Shown here piece by piece: positions 54,529 through 64,000 of a stretch of DNA of 64,000 nucleotides. Each line of letters starts with the position of its first letter. Positions within the stretch are counted from its first letter, which is position 1. Origin of the DNA: Pedobacter xixiisoli (GTDB lineage Bacteria > Bacteroidota > Bacteroidia > Sphingobacteriales > Sphingobacteriaceae); the NCBI RefSeq assembly GCF_900215335.1, contig NZ_OCMT01000001.1, positions 1,054,001-1,118,000 on the forward strand, given 5' to 3'. A program made the position numbers and the translations under genes. The notes beneath the pieces were generated by a model. It was given only the letters and a program-made list of their open reading frames with translations, was not told the DNA's origin and searched no databases.

Positions 54529-54630
54529 TCACACATAGTTGAACTATTTGTCGGCTTTGCGGTGGGTATGCTAAAATAATTTTAGTGTAGCGTGTGCGAG
54601 CTATTTAGAAACGATTATCCCCATTTTTTC

Positions 54631-57600
54631 ATGCTGAATAAAATTATTGAGTTTGCCATTAGGAACAAACTCATTATCGGGCTATTTACCATTGCCCTAA
54701 TCATATATGGCAGTTTTGAGCTGACCAAATTACCCATAGATGCTGTGCCTGACATCACCAATAATCAGGTGCAAATTATTACCACAGCTCCTTCATATGG
54801 TGCCACGGATATTGAGCGATTGGTTACTTTTCCAGTGGAACAGGCCAATAGCAATATCGCTGGTATCAAAGAAATTAGAAGCTACAGTCGATTCGGTTTA
54901 TCGCTAGTTACGCTGGTTTTTAATGACGATGTAGACGTTTACTGGGCCCGACAACAGGTGGCCGAACGGTTGCTTGTGGTACAGGAACAAATCCCGAAAG
55001 GTATTGGTAAGCCCGAAATGGGGCCTATTTCTACAGGATTGGGAGAGATTTACCAATACGCAGTAAAACCGAAAAAAGGCTACGAAAAGCGTTATGACAT
55101 TACCGAATTACGTACCATTCAGGATTGGGTGGTTAGACGGCAGCTACTTGGTGTTAAAGGTGTAGCCGAGGTGAGTAGTTTTGGTGGTAAGCTGAAACAA
55201 TATCAAGTGACTATTGACCCCAATAAATTGGTAGCGCACAAGGTGACCATTAGCGAAATTTTTGATGCCTTAGAGAACAATAACCAAAACACGGGTGGTG
55301 CTTATATCGAAAAGCAAGCAACGGTTCAATATATCAGAACTGAAGGATTGATTGGCACTAAAGAAGACATCGAAAACGTAGTAGTTAGAACTAATGAAGG
55401 TGCTACGCCATTACTCATTAGAAATGTGGCTAATGTGGAAATCGGCTTTGCTACCAGATACGGAGCCTTAACCTTTAACGATGAAGGTGAAGTTTCTGGC
55501 GCTATTGTGATGATGTTGAAAGGCGCCAATAGCAATGTGGTGATCGATAACATCAAAGCGAAGATTGAGCAGATTTCAGAAACCTTACCCGAAGGCGTAG
55601 AAATTGTGCCATTCCTAGACAGAACTAGTATGGTGAACAACGCCATTAAAACGGTAGAAACCAACTTACTTGAAGGTGCTTTAATTGTCGTATTTGTACT
55701 CGTAATTTTCTTAGGGAATTTAAGAGCTGGCTTCATTGTAGCTTCAGTTATTCCGCTTTCTATGCTGTTCGCCATTATCATGATGAACATTTTTGGCGTA
55801 AGTGGTAACCTGATGAGCTTAGGAGCGCTAGATTTCGGTTTAATTGTAGACGGAGCTGTCATTATTGTGGAAGCGGTGATGCACCAACTTGGACATAGTA
55901 AAAAGTTTGCGGGAATTTCCTTCCTCAAACAAGACCAAATGGATTTGGAAGTGAAGAGCGCCTCATCCAAAATGATGAACAGTGCAGTGTTTGGTCAAAT
56001 CATTATCCTGATTGTTTATCTGCCAATTTTCAGTTTGCAGGGCATTGAAGGAAAGATGTTTAAGCCCATGGCGCAGACTGTTGCCTTTGCCTTGTTGGGT
56101 GCCTTCATCCTTTCTTTAACCTATATTCCCATGATGTCGAGCTTATTTTTAAGCAAGAAGATCAAAACCGAACCCAATATTTCGGACAAGGCGATGGCGA
56201 AAGTAGAAAATCATTACGAGAAGCTATTACAAAAAGTATTAGGTTTCCCAAAAACAGTGATTGCAGTTGTATTGGGCTTGTTTGTAACTGCCGTTGTCAT
56301 TTTAGCCAATCTGGGTGGCGAGTTTATTCCGTCTATTGAAGAAGCTGACTTTGCAGTAGAAACTAGAGTGCTTTCGGGCAGTAACCTGAATACTTCTATC
56401 GAGAATATACAAAAGGTAGCTGGCATCCTAAAGGCAAGATTTCCAGAGGTAAAAAATATAGTAACCAAAATAGGAAGTAGCGAAGTGCCAACAGAACCTT
56501 TGCCAATGGATATGGGCGATATGATCATCAATCTTAAACCTAAAAGCGAGTGGACTTCTGCTAAAACCTTTGATGATTTGTCTGAAAAAATGGGCGAAGC
56601 TGCCAATGAAGTTCCAGGAGTAACTACCAGTTTTCAATTTCCAGTGCAAATGCGCTTTAATGAGTTGATGACGGGTGCTAGACAGGACGTAGTATTGAAG
56701 ATTTTCGGTGAGGATTTCGACACGCTGGCGGTATATTCAAAAAAGCTGGGCAATTTGGTTAGAACGGTAAAGGGAGCTACAGAATTATACGTAGAACAAA
56801 TATCGGGAACACCACAAATTGTCGTTCAATACAATAGGGCTGATATTGCGCAGTACGGTTTAAATGTTGCCGATATTAACAGAAATGTAAATACCGCATT
56901 TGCTGGACAAAGTACAGGTTTGGTATTTGAAGGCGAGAAACGCTTTGATTTGGTAGTTCGCTTACATAACGATAAACGAATGGACATTAAGGATGTACAA
57001 AATTTGCTGATTCCAACTCCAAACGGTAATCAAATCCCATTGTCGCAGGTGGCGAATGTTTCTTTGGTAAACAGCCCTAGCCAAATCCAAAGGGAAGATA
57101 CCAAACGTAGAATTTTGGTAGGTTTTAACGTTAATGGGAGAGATGTGGAAAGCATCGTTAACGAACTGCAAGAGAAAGTAAAAGCAGAAATTAAATTGCC
57201 AACGGGCTATACCGTTACTTATGGTGGTTCTTTTGAAAACCTAAACGAAGCAAAATCTAGGTTGATGGTTGCTGTTCCAGTCTCGCTAATCCTTATTTTA
57301 TTGTTGTTGTATTTCGCTTTTGGTTCTATCAAATACGGCTTGCTGATTTACACAGCTATTCCATTATCTGCTATTGGTGGTATATTCTTGTTGGCACTCC
57401 GTGGATTGCCCTTCAGTATCAGTGCTGGAGTAGGTTTTATTGCATTGTTTGGCATTGCGGTACTCAACGGGATTGTGTTAGTAGCCGAGTTCAATAACAT
57501 TAAAAAAACAGGAGAACAGGACATGAAGAAAGTAGTATTAAAAGGCACCAAAACTCGTTTAAGGCCAGTATTAATGACGGCTTTTGTAGCATCTCTGGGT

Positions 57601-58968
57601 TTCTTGCCAATGGCGATCAGCAACGGTGCAGGAGCTTCGGTACAACGCCCCTTGGCCACTGTGGTGATTGGAGGTTTAATGATTGCTACTTTACTAACAC
57701 TGTTTGTGCTGCCAATTTTATATGTAAGCTTCGAAAAAGGTTTGCTTCGTAAAAAGAAAATGCCAAAAGTGGCTACTATGATTTTGGTATTGATTGGGTT
57801 TTCTGTTTCATCGGCTAATGCCCAACAGCCAATTACTTTAAATGCGGCTTTAGATAGTTTGTACAAGAACAATATCAGTTTAAAAAGCAGTCAATTGAAA
57901 GCTGATTATAGCCAACAGTTAAGCAAGACTGCTACTACCATTGCTCCGCTAAACGTAAATGGCGAGTATGGTAAATTCAATAGTAATTTGGTGGATAATA
58001 AATTTAGTGTAAACCAGAGTTTTAGTTTACCAAATGTATATGCAAGGCAGAAGGACAAGTTTTTGGAAGAATGGAAAACTTCGTTAATGCAAAAGGAGCT
58101 AAGCAAAGCCGAACTCACTAAAGCAACTACACAAATATTCTACGATTTGGTAGTGTTGGAAAAACTTCAGCAGCTTTATTTACAGGCCGATAGTTCTTAC
58201 AAAAAATTAAAGCAATTGGCAGAACTGAGGTTGAAAAGTGGAGAAAGCAGTTTGTTGGAAAAAGCCAGTGCCGACAATCAGTTGTTGCAGGTAAACACGA
58301 AGTTGAGGAATCTTAAAATTCAAGAACTGGTTTTACAACAACAACTGGCATTTTTGCTGAACACTAATTTACCATTGAAACCGAAAGCGGAAAGTTTAAA
58401 GGTGAAATCTACCTTCGCTGATACCTTGCAATGGGCAAATCATCCATTCATTAAACTGCAACAACAGGAAGAAAAAGCAGCATTGGCAACTACAAAAATG
58501 GAGCAATCTAAATTGTTGCCAGAGTTTAACGTGGGCTATAACAATACCACGCTGAGAGATGGTGTAAACTTTGACCAAAGCGACCGTTTTCAGTCGTTCC
58601 AATTAGGATTGAGCATTCCTTTGTTTGGTGGTTCGCAACGTAATAAAGTTAAATCTGCCAAAACTTACCAAGAGTTTAGAAAATCGGAAACTGCAAATGC
58701 GAACAAGCAAATCAGTACAAATTTGAAGGCTGCTTATACCCAATATCAACAACAATTGCTATTGGTAGAAAGCTTAGAAAAAGACGGTTTAAAAACTGCT
58801 CTAGAAATTACCTCGACCTTAAATAAACAGTTGAAAAGCGGAGAAATCAATTATTTGGAATGGACCACGTTGAACAATCAGGCCATCAGCATGAGAGAAA
58901 GTTATTTTGAAGCCATCCAACAATTGAACCGAAACATTACAGAATTGAATTACCTTTTACCGCAATAA
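54631..58968 (+). CDS. CzcA/CusA-family heavy-metal RND pump fused to a TolC-like outer-membrane factor
   Basis: The 1445-residue protein is two proteins in one. Residues ~1-1035 form a heavy-metal-efflux RND pump (IEFAIRNKLIIGLF start, proton-relay motif DFGLIVDGAVIIVE in helix 4, GRDVE and NGIVLVAEF regions). After KKKMPKVATMILVLIGFSV comes a stretch ending SSANAQQ, which looks like a former signal peptide, then ~400 residues of TolC/CusC type with long coiled coils (about 1060-1445). The ATG at 54631 fits the usual RND start; the frame opens 39 bp earlier with a GTG. Metal specificity cannot be read safely. The adaptor gene follows after 5 bp. Confidence 0.94.
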   Translation: MLNKIIEFAIRNKLIIGLFTIALIIYGSFELTKLPIDAVPDITNNQVQIITTAPSYGATDIERLVTFPVEQANSNIAGIKEIRSYSRFGLSLVTLVFNDDVDVYWARQQVAERLLVVQEQIPKGIGKPEMGPISTGLGEIYQYAVKPKKGYEKRYDITELRTIQDWVVRRQLLGVKGVAEVSSFGGKLKQYQVTIDPNKLVAHKVTISEIFDALENNNQNTGGAYIEKQATVQYIRTEGLIGTKEDIENVVVRTNEGATPLLIRNVANVEIGFATRYGALTFNDEGEVSGAIVMMLKGANSNVVIDNIKAKIEQISETLPEGVEIVPFLDRTSMVNNAIKTVETNLLEGALIVVFVLVIFLGNLRAGFIVASVIPLSMLFAIIMMNIFGVSGNLMSLGALDFGLIVDGAVIIVEAVMHQLGHSKKFAGISFLKQDQMDLEVKSASSKMMNSAVFGQIIILIVYLPIFSLQGIEGKMFKPMAQTVAFALLGAFILSLTYIPMMSSLFLSKKIKTEPNISDKAMAKVENHYEKLLQKVLGFPKTVIAVVLGLFVTAVVILANLGGEFIPSIEEADFAVETRVLSGSNLNTSIENIQKVAGILKARFPEVKNIVTKIGSSEVPTEPLPMDMGDMIINLKPKSEWTSAKTFDDLSEKMGEAANEVPGVTTSFQFPVQMRFNELMTGARQDVVLKIFGEDFDTLAVYSKKLGNLVRTVKGATELYVEQISGTPQIVVQYNRADIAQYGLNVADINRNVNTAFAGQSTGLVFEGEKRFDLVVRLHNDKRMDIKDVQNLLIPTPNGNQIPLSQVANVSLVNSPSQIQREDTKRRILVGFNVNGRDVESIVNELQEKVKAEIKLPTGYTVTYGGSFENLNEAKSRLMVAVPVSLILILLLLYFAFGSIKYGLLIYTAIPLSAIGGIFLLALRGLPFSISAGVGFIALFGIAVLNGIVLVAEFNNIKKTGEQDMKKVVLKGTKTRLRPVLMTAFVASLGFLPMAISNGAGASVQRPLATVVIGGLMIATLLTLFVLPILYVSFEKGLLRKKKMPKVATMILVLIGFSVSSANAQQPITLNAALDSLYKNNISLKSSQLKADYSQQLSKTATTIAPLNVNGEYGKFNSNLVDNKFSVNQSFSLPNVYARQKDKFLEEWKTSLMQKELSKAELTKATTQIFYDLVVLEKLQQLYLQADSSYKKLKQLAELRLKSGESSLLEKASADNQLLQVNTKLRNLKIQELVLQQQLAFLLNTNLPLKPKAESLKVKSTFADTLQWANHPFIKLQQQEEKAALATTKMEQSKLLPEFNVGYNNTTLRDGVNFDQSDRFQSFQLGLSIPLFGGSQRNKVKSAKTYQEFRKSETANANKQISTNLKAAYTQYQQQLLLVESLEKDGLKTALEITSTLNKQLKSGEINYLEWTTLNNQAISMRESYFEAIQQLNRNITELNYLLPQ

Positions 58969-58973
58969 TACAA

Positions 58974-60098
58974 ATGAAGTACTATTTATATTTAGGAGCT
59001 TTAGCCCTAACCATGACATTCGCATGTAGCAGCAACGAAACGAAAGAGGAAAAAGCTGTTCCCATCAACGAAAATGAAGTGAGCCTAACTGTTGAGCAGG
59101 CAAAAAATATCGATTTACAAATAGGAGAAGTAGGTTTTGGAGAAGTTAATGAGACTTTAAAGCTGCAGGGTAAAATTGACGTGCCGCCTCAAAACTTGGT
59201 TTCGGTAAGTATCCCTTTGGGTGGCTATCTAAAAACTACCAAAATGCTGCCAGGTACACAGGTTCGTAAAGGGCAACTTATTGCCGTAATGGAAGACCCG
59301 CAATACATTCAATTGCAACAGGATTATCTGAGCATTCACAACAAACTGAACTATGCTAGCAAAGAACTTGCCCGTCAAAAAGAACTGAATTTAAGCAAAG
59401 CCAATAGCGATAAGACTTTGCAACAAGCAGAAATAGAATATCAAAACCTGAAAGTAGAGCATACTGCATTGATAGAAAAACTGAAGTTGATCAACATTCG
59501 TACTGCTCAATTGGAAGAAGGTAAGATTTCGAAAGCAGTAAATGTGTACTCGCCAATTAATGGTTATGTGAGCAAGGTAAACGTGAATATTGGTAAATAC
59601 GTTACCCCGTCTGATGTAATTTTTGAACTGATTAACCCAAGTGATATCCATTTGAACTTAACTATTTTCGAGAAAGATTTGCATCAAATTGGTATTGGTC
59701 AGCGAGTTTTAGCCTATACCAACGTACAACCCGATAAGAAATACGAAACGGAAGTGATTTTAGTTAGTCATAACGTGGAAGGTGGCAGAAGTGAAGTGCA
59801 TTGCCATTTCGAAAAGTACGATAAAAGCTTGGTTCCTGGTATGTACATGAATGCTGAACTACAGTTCAAAAACCAAAAAGTACAGTTCTTACCAGAAGAT
59901 GCGATTGTCAGTTTCGAGAATAAAGATTATGTTTTTGTAGAAACCAGTCCGCGTAAATTCGTTATGATGGCAGTACAAACAGGCGAAACTTCGGAAGGGA
60001 AAACAGCCATTACGAACGATTTGAAAGGTAAAAAGGTTGCCGTTAAAGGTGCTTATTCTTTACTGATGAAGTTGAAGAACACTACGGACGAAGAGTAA
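58974..60098 (+). CDS. RND periplasmic adaptor (CusB/HlyD-like) lipoprotein
   Basis: The 374-residue membrane-fusion protein has a lipoprotein signal (ALTMTFAC), a barrel-sandwich domain split around a coiled-coil hairpin (about 75-185; GGYLKTTKMLPGTQVRKGQL, then YSPINGYVSKVNVNIGKYV) and a beta-barrel domain (about 205-290; LNLTIFEKDLHQIGIGQRV). It bridges the pump and outer-membrane parts of the fused upstream protein. No metal-binding methionine- or histidine-rich extension is visible at the N terminus. Confidence 0.93.
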   Translation: MKYYLYLGALALTMTFACSSNETKEEKAVPINENEVSLTVEQAKNIDLQIGEVGFGEVNETLKLQGKIDVPPQNLVSVSIPLGGYLKTTKMLPGTQVRKGQLIAVMEDPQYIQLQQDYLSIHNKLNYASKELARQKELNLSKANSDKTLQQAEIEYQNLKVEHTALIEKLKLINIRTAQLEEGKISKAVNVYSPINGYVSKVNVNIGKYVTPSDVIFELINPSDIHLNLTIFEKDLHQIGIGQRVLAYTNVQPDKKYETEVILVSHNVEGGRSEVHCHFEKYDKSLVPGMYMNAELQFKNQKVQFLPEDAIVSFENKDYVFVETSPRKFVMMAVQTGETSEGKTAITNDLKGKKVAVKGAYSLLMKLKNTTDEE

Positions 60099-60134
60099 AT
60101 AACACTACTGTAAATAGCAATCTTATCAGCCAAA

Positions 60135-60162
60135 ATGTCCATCGATTAATTTCGGTGGACAT
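60135..60162 (+). terminator. Possible terminator hairpin after the efflux genes
   Basis: ATGTCCATCGA pairs with TCGGTGGACAT (11 bp, one G-U) around TTAATT. No T run follows, so termination is uncertain. Confidence 0.4.
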
Positions 60163-60333
60163 CATATCACAAATTTGAATACGTACTTAATTGATAGTGG
60201 TAAAATCTGCATGGTTTTTAATTAAATCAACAATGTTGAAACCATATCAATAAACCTATGTTAAATTTCATTAACACACTTGCAGGATGCTGTCCGATTT
60301 TCTATTTTGCGCACTTATTTTAATTAGATTTAT

Positions 60334-61197
60334 ATGGCCTCTGGTATTTTTGCAGTTTTAGATGATATTGCAGCTTTAATGGACGATGTAGCGGTAGCTG
60401 CAAAGGTAGCGACCAAAAAAACTGCCGGAATTTTGGGAGATGACTTGGCCGTAAATGCAGAAAAAGCGACTGGTTTCCTTTCTTCACGAGAAATACCTGT
60501 ATTATGGGCTATTACCAAAGGTTCGTTCTTGAATAAGCTGATCATTGTACCTTTAGCATTGCTACTCAACGCATTTTTTCCGGTTGCAATTATCGTGATA
60601 TTAGTGTTGGGAGGAGCTTTTTTGGCTTACGAAGGGATGGAGAAGATTGTAGAGTACTTTTTTCATAAAAAGGAAACTCATGAAACTGCGGTAGAAGTTA
60701 TCGAAGATGCGGCAGTAGCAGAAAAAGCAAAAGTGAAGTCTGCAATAACCACTGATTTTATCCTATCTGTTGAAATTGTGATTATAGCTTTAGGTTCTGT
60801 ATTGGCCGAATCATTAACCATCCAGATCCTTACCGTTTCTGTTGTAGCCATTGTAGCTACAGTTGGGGTCTACGGAATTGTAGCGTTAATTGTTAGAATG
60901 GATGATGCTGGTTATCGTTTGATCAAGCACTCAGGAGAGAAGGGCTTTTTATTCTTTTTTGGTACTTTTTTAGTGAAGGCATTACCGATTATAATTAAAG
61001 GGTTAAGCATTGTAGGTACCATCGCCCTGATATTGGTAGCTGGTGGTATTTTTGTACACAACGTTGGTTTTCTACATGGCCTATTTCCATCTGTGCCATC
61101 AATTATCACTGAATTTGGTGTTGGTATAGTTGCTGGCTTAATTGTGGTAGCTTTGGTAACTGTAGTTAAAAAAATTATTTCTGCAGTTCGTAAGTAA
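60334..61197 (+). CDS. DUF808 (YedI-like) inner-membrane protein
   Basis: The 287-residue protein starts ASGIFAVLDDIAALMDDVA, the signature of the DUF808 family, and continues with VATKKTAGILGDDLAVNAEK. About six to seven membrane segments follow (first near 67-95, last near 255-280), with a charged loop at ~107-125. The family is common in bacteria and its function is not known; transport has been suggested from topology. It lies 9 bp upstream of the EEP-family gene in the same direction, so the two are probably cotranscribed. Confidence 0.9.
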   Translation: MASGIFAVLDDIAALMDDVAVAAKVATKKTAGILGDDLAVNAEKATGFLSSREIPVLWAITKGSFLNKLIIVPLALLLNAFFPVAIIVILVLGGAFLAYEGMEKIVEYFFHKKETHETAVEVIEDAAVAEKAKVKSAITTDFILSVEIVIIALGSVLAESLTIQILTVSVVAIVATVGVYGIVALIVRMDDAGYRLIKHSGEKGFLFFFGTFLVKALPIIIKGLSIVGTIALILVAGGIFVHNVGFLHGLFPSVPSIITEFGVGIVAGLIVVALVTVVKKIISAVRK

Positions 61198-61206
61198 TTC
61201 ATCCAT

Positions 61207-62259
61207 ATGCAGCAAGCCCTTTTCTATATCTCACTGATCGTTATCTTGTTTACATTAGTGCCTTTGGTACGTCACGATTTCTGGATTTTCAGGGTGTTTG
61301 AATATCCTCGACTCCAGAAGCTGGTATTAAATGTGGTGCTTTTGATCCTGCATTTAGTTTATCTTCCTATAGAAGTAATTGAAAAAGTGGTTTTCGCAGC
61401 GCTGATACTCAACTTCTTCTACCTCGTTTATCAGGTTTTTCCTTTTACAATTTTCGGTAAAAAGCAAATTGTTTCTGCTGCATCACCTGCTGACGACAGA
61501 AATATTTCTTTGCTGATTGCAAACGTATATCAAGATAATCGTGAGAGTGATAGCTATTTGAAGCTCATTAAAAAATGTAACCCAGATGTGGTGTTAATGG
61601 TAGAAACCAATGTTTGGTGGCAACAACAAATAGATGTTATTGGAGCTGATTATCCACATCAATTAAAAATCCCGTTGGAAAACACGTACGGGATGATATT
61701 TTATTCGCGGTTAGCGTTAAGAAATGGGAGTGTAAATTACTTGGTTAAGGAAGACATTCCTTCTATAGAAGCAGAAGTGAAACTCAAAAATGGACAGTGG
61801 GTTAAACTTCATTGTCTGCACCCAGAGCCACCGGTTCCGCAAGAAAACCCAAGGTCTACCGAAAGAGATAAAGAAATTTTGATGGTAGGTAAAAGTGCCA
61901 AAGATTGTGAATTGCCAGTTATTGTAATGGGCGATTTGAATGATGTGGCTTGGAGCTACACTACCGAATTATTTGGTAAAATTAGTGGTTTACTAGATCC
62001 GAGGAGAGGTCGCGGTTTCTTCAATAGTTTTAATGCCAAGTACTTTTTCTTACGTTTTCCGCTAGACCATATTTTCTGTTCGCCAGATTTTGCACTTTCT
62101 GGAATTAAAAGGATGGAAAGCTGTGGCTCAGATCACTTTCCAATGTGTGTAAATCTACAGTTTAATCCAAAGGTAGAGCAGCTTAACGAAGAGCCAGTAG
62201 CCGATCAGGATGACTTAGCGCTTGCTCAAGAAAAGTTAACTGCCGATACTGAAAGCTAG
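61207..62259 (+). CDS. Membrane-anchored endonuclease/exonuclease/phosphatase-family protein
   Basis: The 350-residue protein begins with two or three membrane helices (about 4-20, 36-55, 60-80), then an EEP domain (about 95-320): N in LLIANVYQDN, E in VLMVETNVWW, GDLND, LDHIFCS and the terminal SDHF motif are all present. EEP members cleave phosphodiesters in nucleic acids or lipids; the active site faces the periplasm or outside if the usual topology holds. The C-terminal ~30 residues are acidic. Gene order with DUF808 and a histidine kinase gives no clear pathway. Confidence 0.88.
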   Translation: MQQALFYISLIVILFTLVPLVRHDFWIFRVFEYPRLQKLVLNVVLLILHLVYLPIEVIEKVVFAALILNFFYLVYQVFPFTIFGKKQIVSAASPADDRNISLLIANVYQDNRESDSYLKLIKKCNPDVVLMVETNVWWQQQIDVIGADYPHQLKIPLENTYGMIFYSRLALRNGSVNYLVKEDIPSIEAEVKLKNGQWVKLHCLHPEPPVPQENPRSTERDKEILMVGKSAKDCELPVIVMGDLNDVAWSYTTELFGKISGLLDPRRGRGFFNSFNAKYFFLRFPLDHIFCSPDFALSGIKRMESCGSDHFPMCVNLQFNPKVEQLNEEPVADQDDLALAQEKLTADTES

Positions 62260-62294
62260 TTTGCAGCAGCTGTTTTTAGCGCTATTTAATTACT

Positions 62295-63602
62295 TTGCTT
62301 ATATTGCAATTTATTAAATTAACGATTTTGCTTTTAGGAAATTTCTGGGAATGGCTTAGAGGACCACGAGATAAGTTTAACCTCGAAGAAAGGTTAATCA
62401 ACGCTGTTGGTTTATTATCTGTTTGCACGCTATTTATTTTTGTAGTCTACAATATGTTCGTGGTAGTTTTACCAGAACTGGCGCTAGTTACCGCACTTAC
62501 GGTAGTTTTACAATTTGTTTTTTTCTACGCATCGAGATTTCGTAGAAATTTTAATGTAGCTAGGTTCGGATTTACCTTCTGTAGCTATATTTTTTTAGCT
62601 GTCAATTACTACTACAGTTCGGGAATAGACGGACCCGTTTTATTTAGTTTTTTCGTAACGCTCATTATCATTCTAGTGATTAATGAAAAGCAACACTATC
62701 TGTATTGGCTACTACATTGTGGCGTGGTGGTAAGTTTGTTGTTTTACGAATACCGTTATGGTGTTGTAAATACTTATAATAGCGCTGCTGAACGCTCTTT
62801 CGATATTGCTTGTATCTTCTGCATTATGCTGTCGTTAGCTTTTGTATTGATAAAACTAGTATTGAAGAGCTACAATAGGGAAAGATTTCTTGCCAATCAA
62901 AGAGCCGAAGAACTTGCCATCGTACATCAGGAAAACACCAGGTTATTCTCTATCATTTCACATGATTTACGTACACCGCTTAATAACATTAAAGGTTACT
63001 TGGAGTTGTTAAATAGTCAATTATTAACTGAGAGCGATAGGAGCATGTTAGAAGTGCAGTTGTTGGAGCTTACCAATGGCACTTCAGATTTCCTTACCAA
63101 TCTTTTATCTTGGTCTAAATCGCAATTAGATGGTACAAAAGTTCAACTAGTAAATGCTAATTTAGATCAACTGTTGGATGCCGTCCTAGCTACTATAAAT
63201 CCCTTAGCCATTAAAAAGAATTTAGTCATTAAAAAGGAGCTTAAGGTCAATCAATTTGTTGCCGATACAGAAATGACCAAAATGGTATTAAGAAACCTAC
63301 TATCTAATGCAGTTAAATACAGTAAAATGGGCGGCGAAATTATGATTAAATCCGAAGAACTGAATGGAAGGTTGATTCTTTCTGTTAGAGATTTTGGTGT
63401 CGGTATAGCTACAGAAAAGGAAATATCTATATTCACATCGCAAGTAAGCAGTTCTTTAGGCACCATGGAAGAACCTGGTGTAGGGCTAGGTTTAGTGCTC
63501 TGCGCTGATTTTGTGAAGCTTCAAAAGGGTAAAATCTGGTTCAATAGTGAAATAAATCAAGGCACTACGTTTTACCTATCTTTCCCAACTGTAATCTCAT
63601 AA
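62295..63602 (+). CDS. Membrane sensor histidine kinase
   Basis: The 435-residue protein has a membrane region of about six segments (about 33-190), no extracytoplasmic domain of note, a short coiled linker, a HisKA domain with phosphoacceptor H223 in ISHDLRTPLNNIKGYL, and a HATPase domain (N box LRNLLSNAVKYS, G1 DFGVGIA, G2 GVGLGLVL). The start is a TTG at 62295; the first ATG lies at codon 53, inside the second membrane segment, so a non-ATG start is required. No receiver domain or response regulator gene is adjacent. The ligand may be membrane-derived, given the 7TM-like sensor region. Confidence 0.88.
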   Translation: MLILQFIKLTILLLGNFWEWLRGPRDKFNLEERLINAVGLLSVCTLFIFVVYNMFVVVLPELALVTALTVVLQFVFFYASRFRRNFNVARFGFTFCSYIFLAVNYYYSSGIDGPVLFSFFVTLIIILVINEKQHYLYWLLHCGVVVSLLFYEYRYGVVNTYNSAAERSFDIACIFCIMLSLAFVLIKLVLKSYNRERFLANQRAEELAIVHQENTRLFSIISHDLRTPLNNIKGYLELLNSQLLTESDRSMLEVQLLELTNGTSDFLTNLLSWSKSQLDGTKVQLVNANLDQLLDAVLATINPLAIKKNLVIKKELKVNQFVADTEMTKMVLRNLLSNAVKYSKMGGEIMIKSEELNGRLILSVRDFGVGIATEKEISIFTSQVSSSLGTMEEPGVGLGLVLCADFVKLQKGKIWFNSEINQGTTFYLSFPTVIS

Positions 63603-63636
63603 GCTATTTTCTGTTATTTCATTTTACGCTAAAAAA

Positions 63637-63668
63637 CAAAAAGCTATGGCATCCACCAGAGCTTTTTG
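63637..63668 (+). terminator. Terminator of the histidine kinase gene
   Basis: CAAAAAGCT pairs with AGCTTTTTG across a 14-nt loop; the T run is the 3' arm of the stem. Confidence 0.65.
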
Positions 63669-63849
63669 TATCAACTAACCTAAACTGTATGATAAATACT
63701 AACCAAATATTTAACACTGCAAAGGTAATCTTGCCATGTTAAGTAGGTATTAAGTTTCAATCAAAAATGATGATATTTTGTTAATGCAAAATGTATGCTC
63801 ACTTAAACATTTTGCTTTTGTTTTGTGTTCATATTGTACACTAGAAAAT

Positions 63850-64000
63850 ATGAAAGAAATGAATACAGATTTGCAACGCTTTATCGAAAAATTCCAGCCA
63901 AATAAATTTAAGCTAATGGCCCAAGGTGTAGAAATTAGAGGTGCCGTAGATTTACATAATGCCATGAAAGAAGCTCGTATGCTCATAGAACGTTTTCAGC
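63850..64000 (+). CDS. Start of an unrecognised gene, 3' truncated by window edge
   Basis: An ATG at 63850 opens a frame that stays open to the end of the window (50 codons). The visible peptide (MKEMNTDLQRFIEKFQPNK, then FKLMAQGVEIRGAVDLHNAMK and EARMLIERFQ) is polar and helical with no signal peptide. I cannot assign a family. The reverse frame over the same bases is less gene-like. Confidence 0.5.
   Translation, partial: MKEMNTDLQRFIEKFQPNKFKLMAQGVEIRGAVDLHNAMKEARMLIERFQ

Noticed and set aside
55326..57872. Several long minus-strand frames (for example 55326-55970)
   Set aside because: They are shadows of the RND pump gene, rich in Ser/Thr/Ile/Lys from reverse codons, with no starts or context.

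Overview
The window looks like a chromosomal piece of a low-GC Bacteroidota, most likely a Pedobacter-like member of the Sphingobacteriaceae. The evidence is SusC/SusD pairs, type IX secretion sorting domains, promoters of the TTG / TAnnTTTG type, almost no Shine-Dalgarno sequences, and the GTCAT...ATC intergenic repeats common in this group. Genus is an inference; no rRNA is present.

Layout. 1-1690: 3' part of a TlpA-like thioredoxin and an orphan PhoB-type response regulator. 2066-8720: an RNA-repair locus. A divergent WYL regulator faces a unit with two tRNA-like RNAs, an SPFH/Band-7 protein, two small DNA polymerase beta-type nucleotidyltransferases and the RNA ligase RtcB. 8823-20740: mostly housekeeping genes: MpaB-like oxygenase, membrane protein, FabF, POT peptide transporter, thiolase, an SPFH protein with a ribbon-helix-helix partner, the 7TM-HD phosphodiesterase PgpH, tRNA-Ser(GCT) and tRNA-Pro(TGG). 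21199-52415: a 31-kb polysaccharide-utilisation locus with GntR-type regulator, GH3, SusC, SusD, surface lipoprotein, three large alpha/alpha-toroid-like proteins, two SGNH-type hydrolases, a sodium:solute symporter, three tandem paralogous secreted proteins and an FAD oxidoreductase. 52502-60098: a type IX-secreted protein and a heavy-metal RND efflux set with an RND-TolC fusion. 60334-64000: DUF808 protein, EEP-fold phosphatase, histidine kinase and the start of an unknown gene.

The most striking element is at 3587-3732. Two consecutive tRNA-like units have every canonical arm, but the 3' half precedes the 5' half. Their acceptor strands pair across a short loop (GCAA in unit 1; ACCA plus TAC in unit 2), so each reads as a circularly permuted tRNA. 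In unit 1 the RNA ends fall at the anticodon loop, which is where anticodon nucleases cut and RtcB would seal. A published comparative-genomic survey (Burroughs and Aravind, 2016, from memory) linked SPFH/Band-7 plus RtcB repair systems to a novel tRNA-like molecule, so the protein set is not new. The permuted architecture, the duplication, a complementary leader segment and a repeated operator for the WYL regulator are what I read directly here.

The polysaccharide locus appears to be one regulon. A tandem 5-bp repeat, ACCAA/ACCAT/ACCAG x4, lies just downstream of a recognisable -7 element in front of four transcription units (22405, 38380, 41942, 50087), and a fifth copy sits in the regulator's own promoter (22277). 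Its substrate cannot be told from sequence; two esterase-like genes suggest an esterified glycan, and the large toroid-like proteins are the likely main enzymes.
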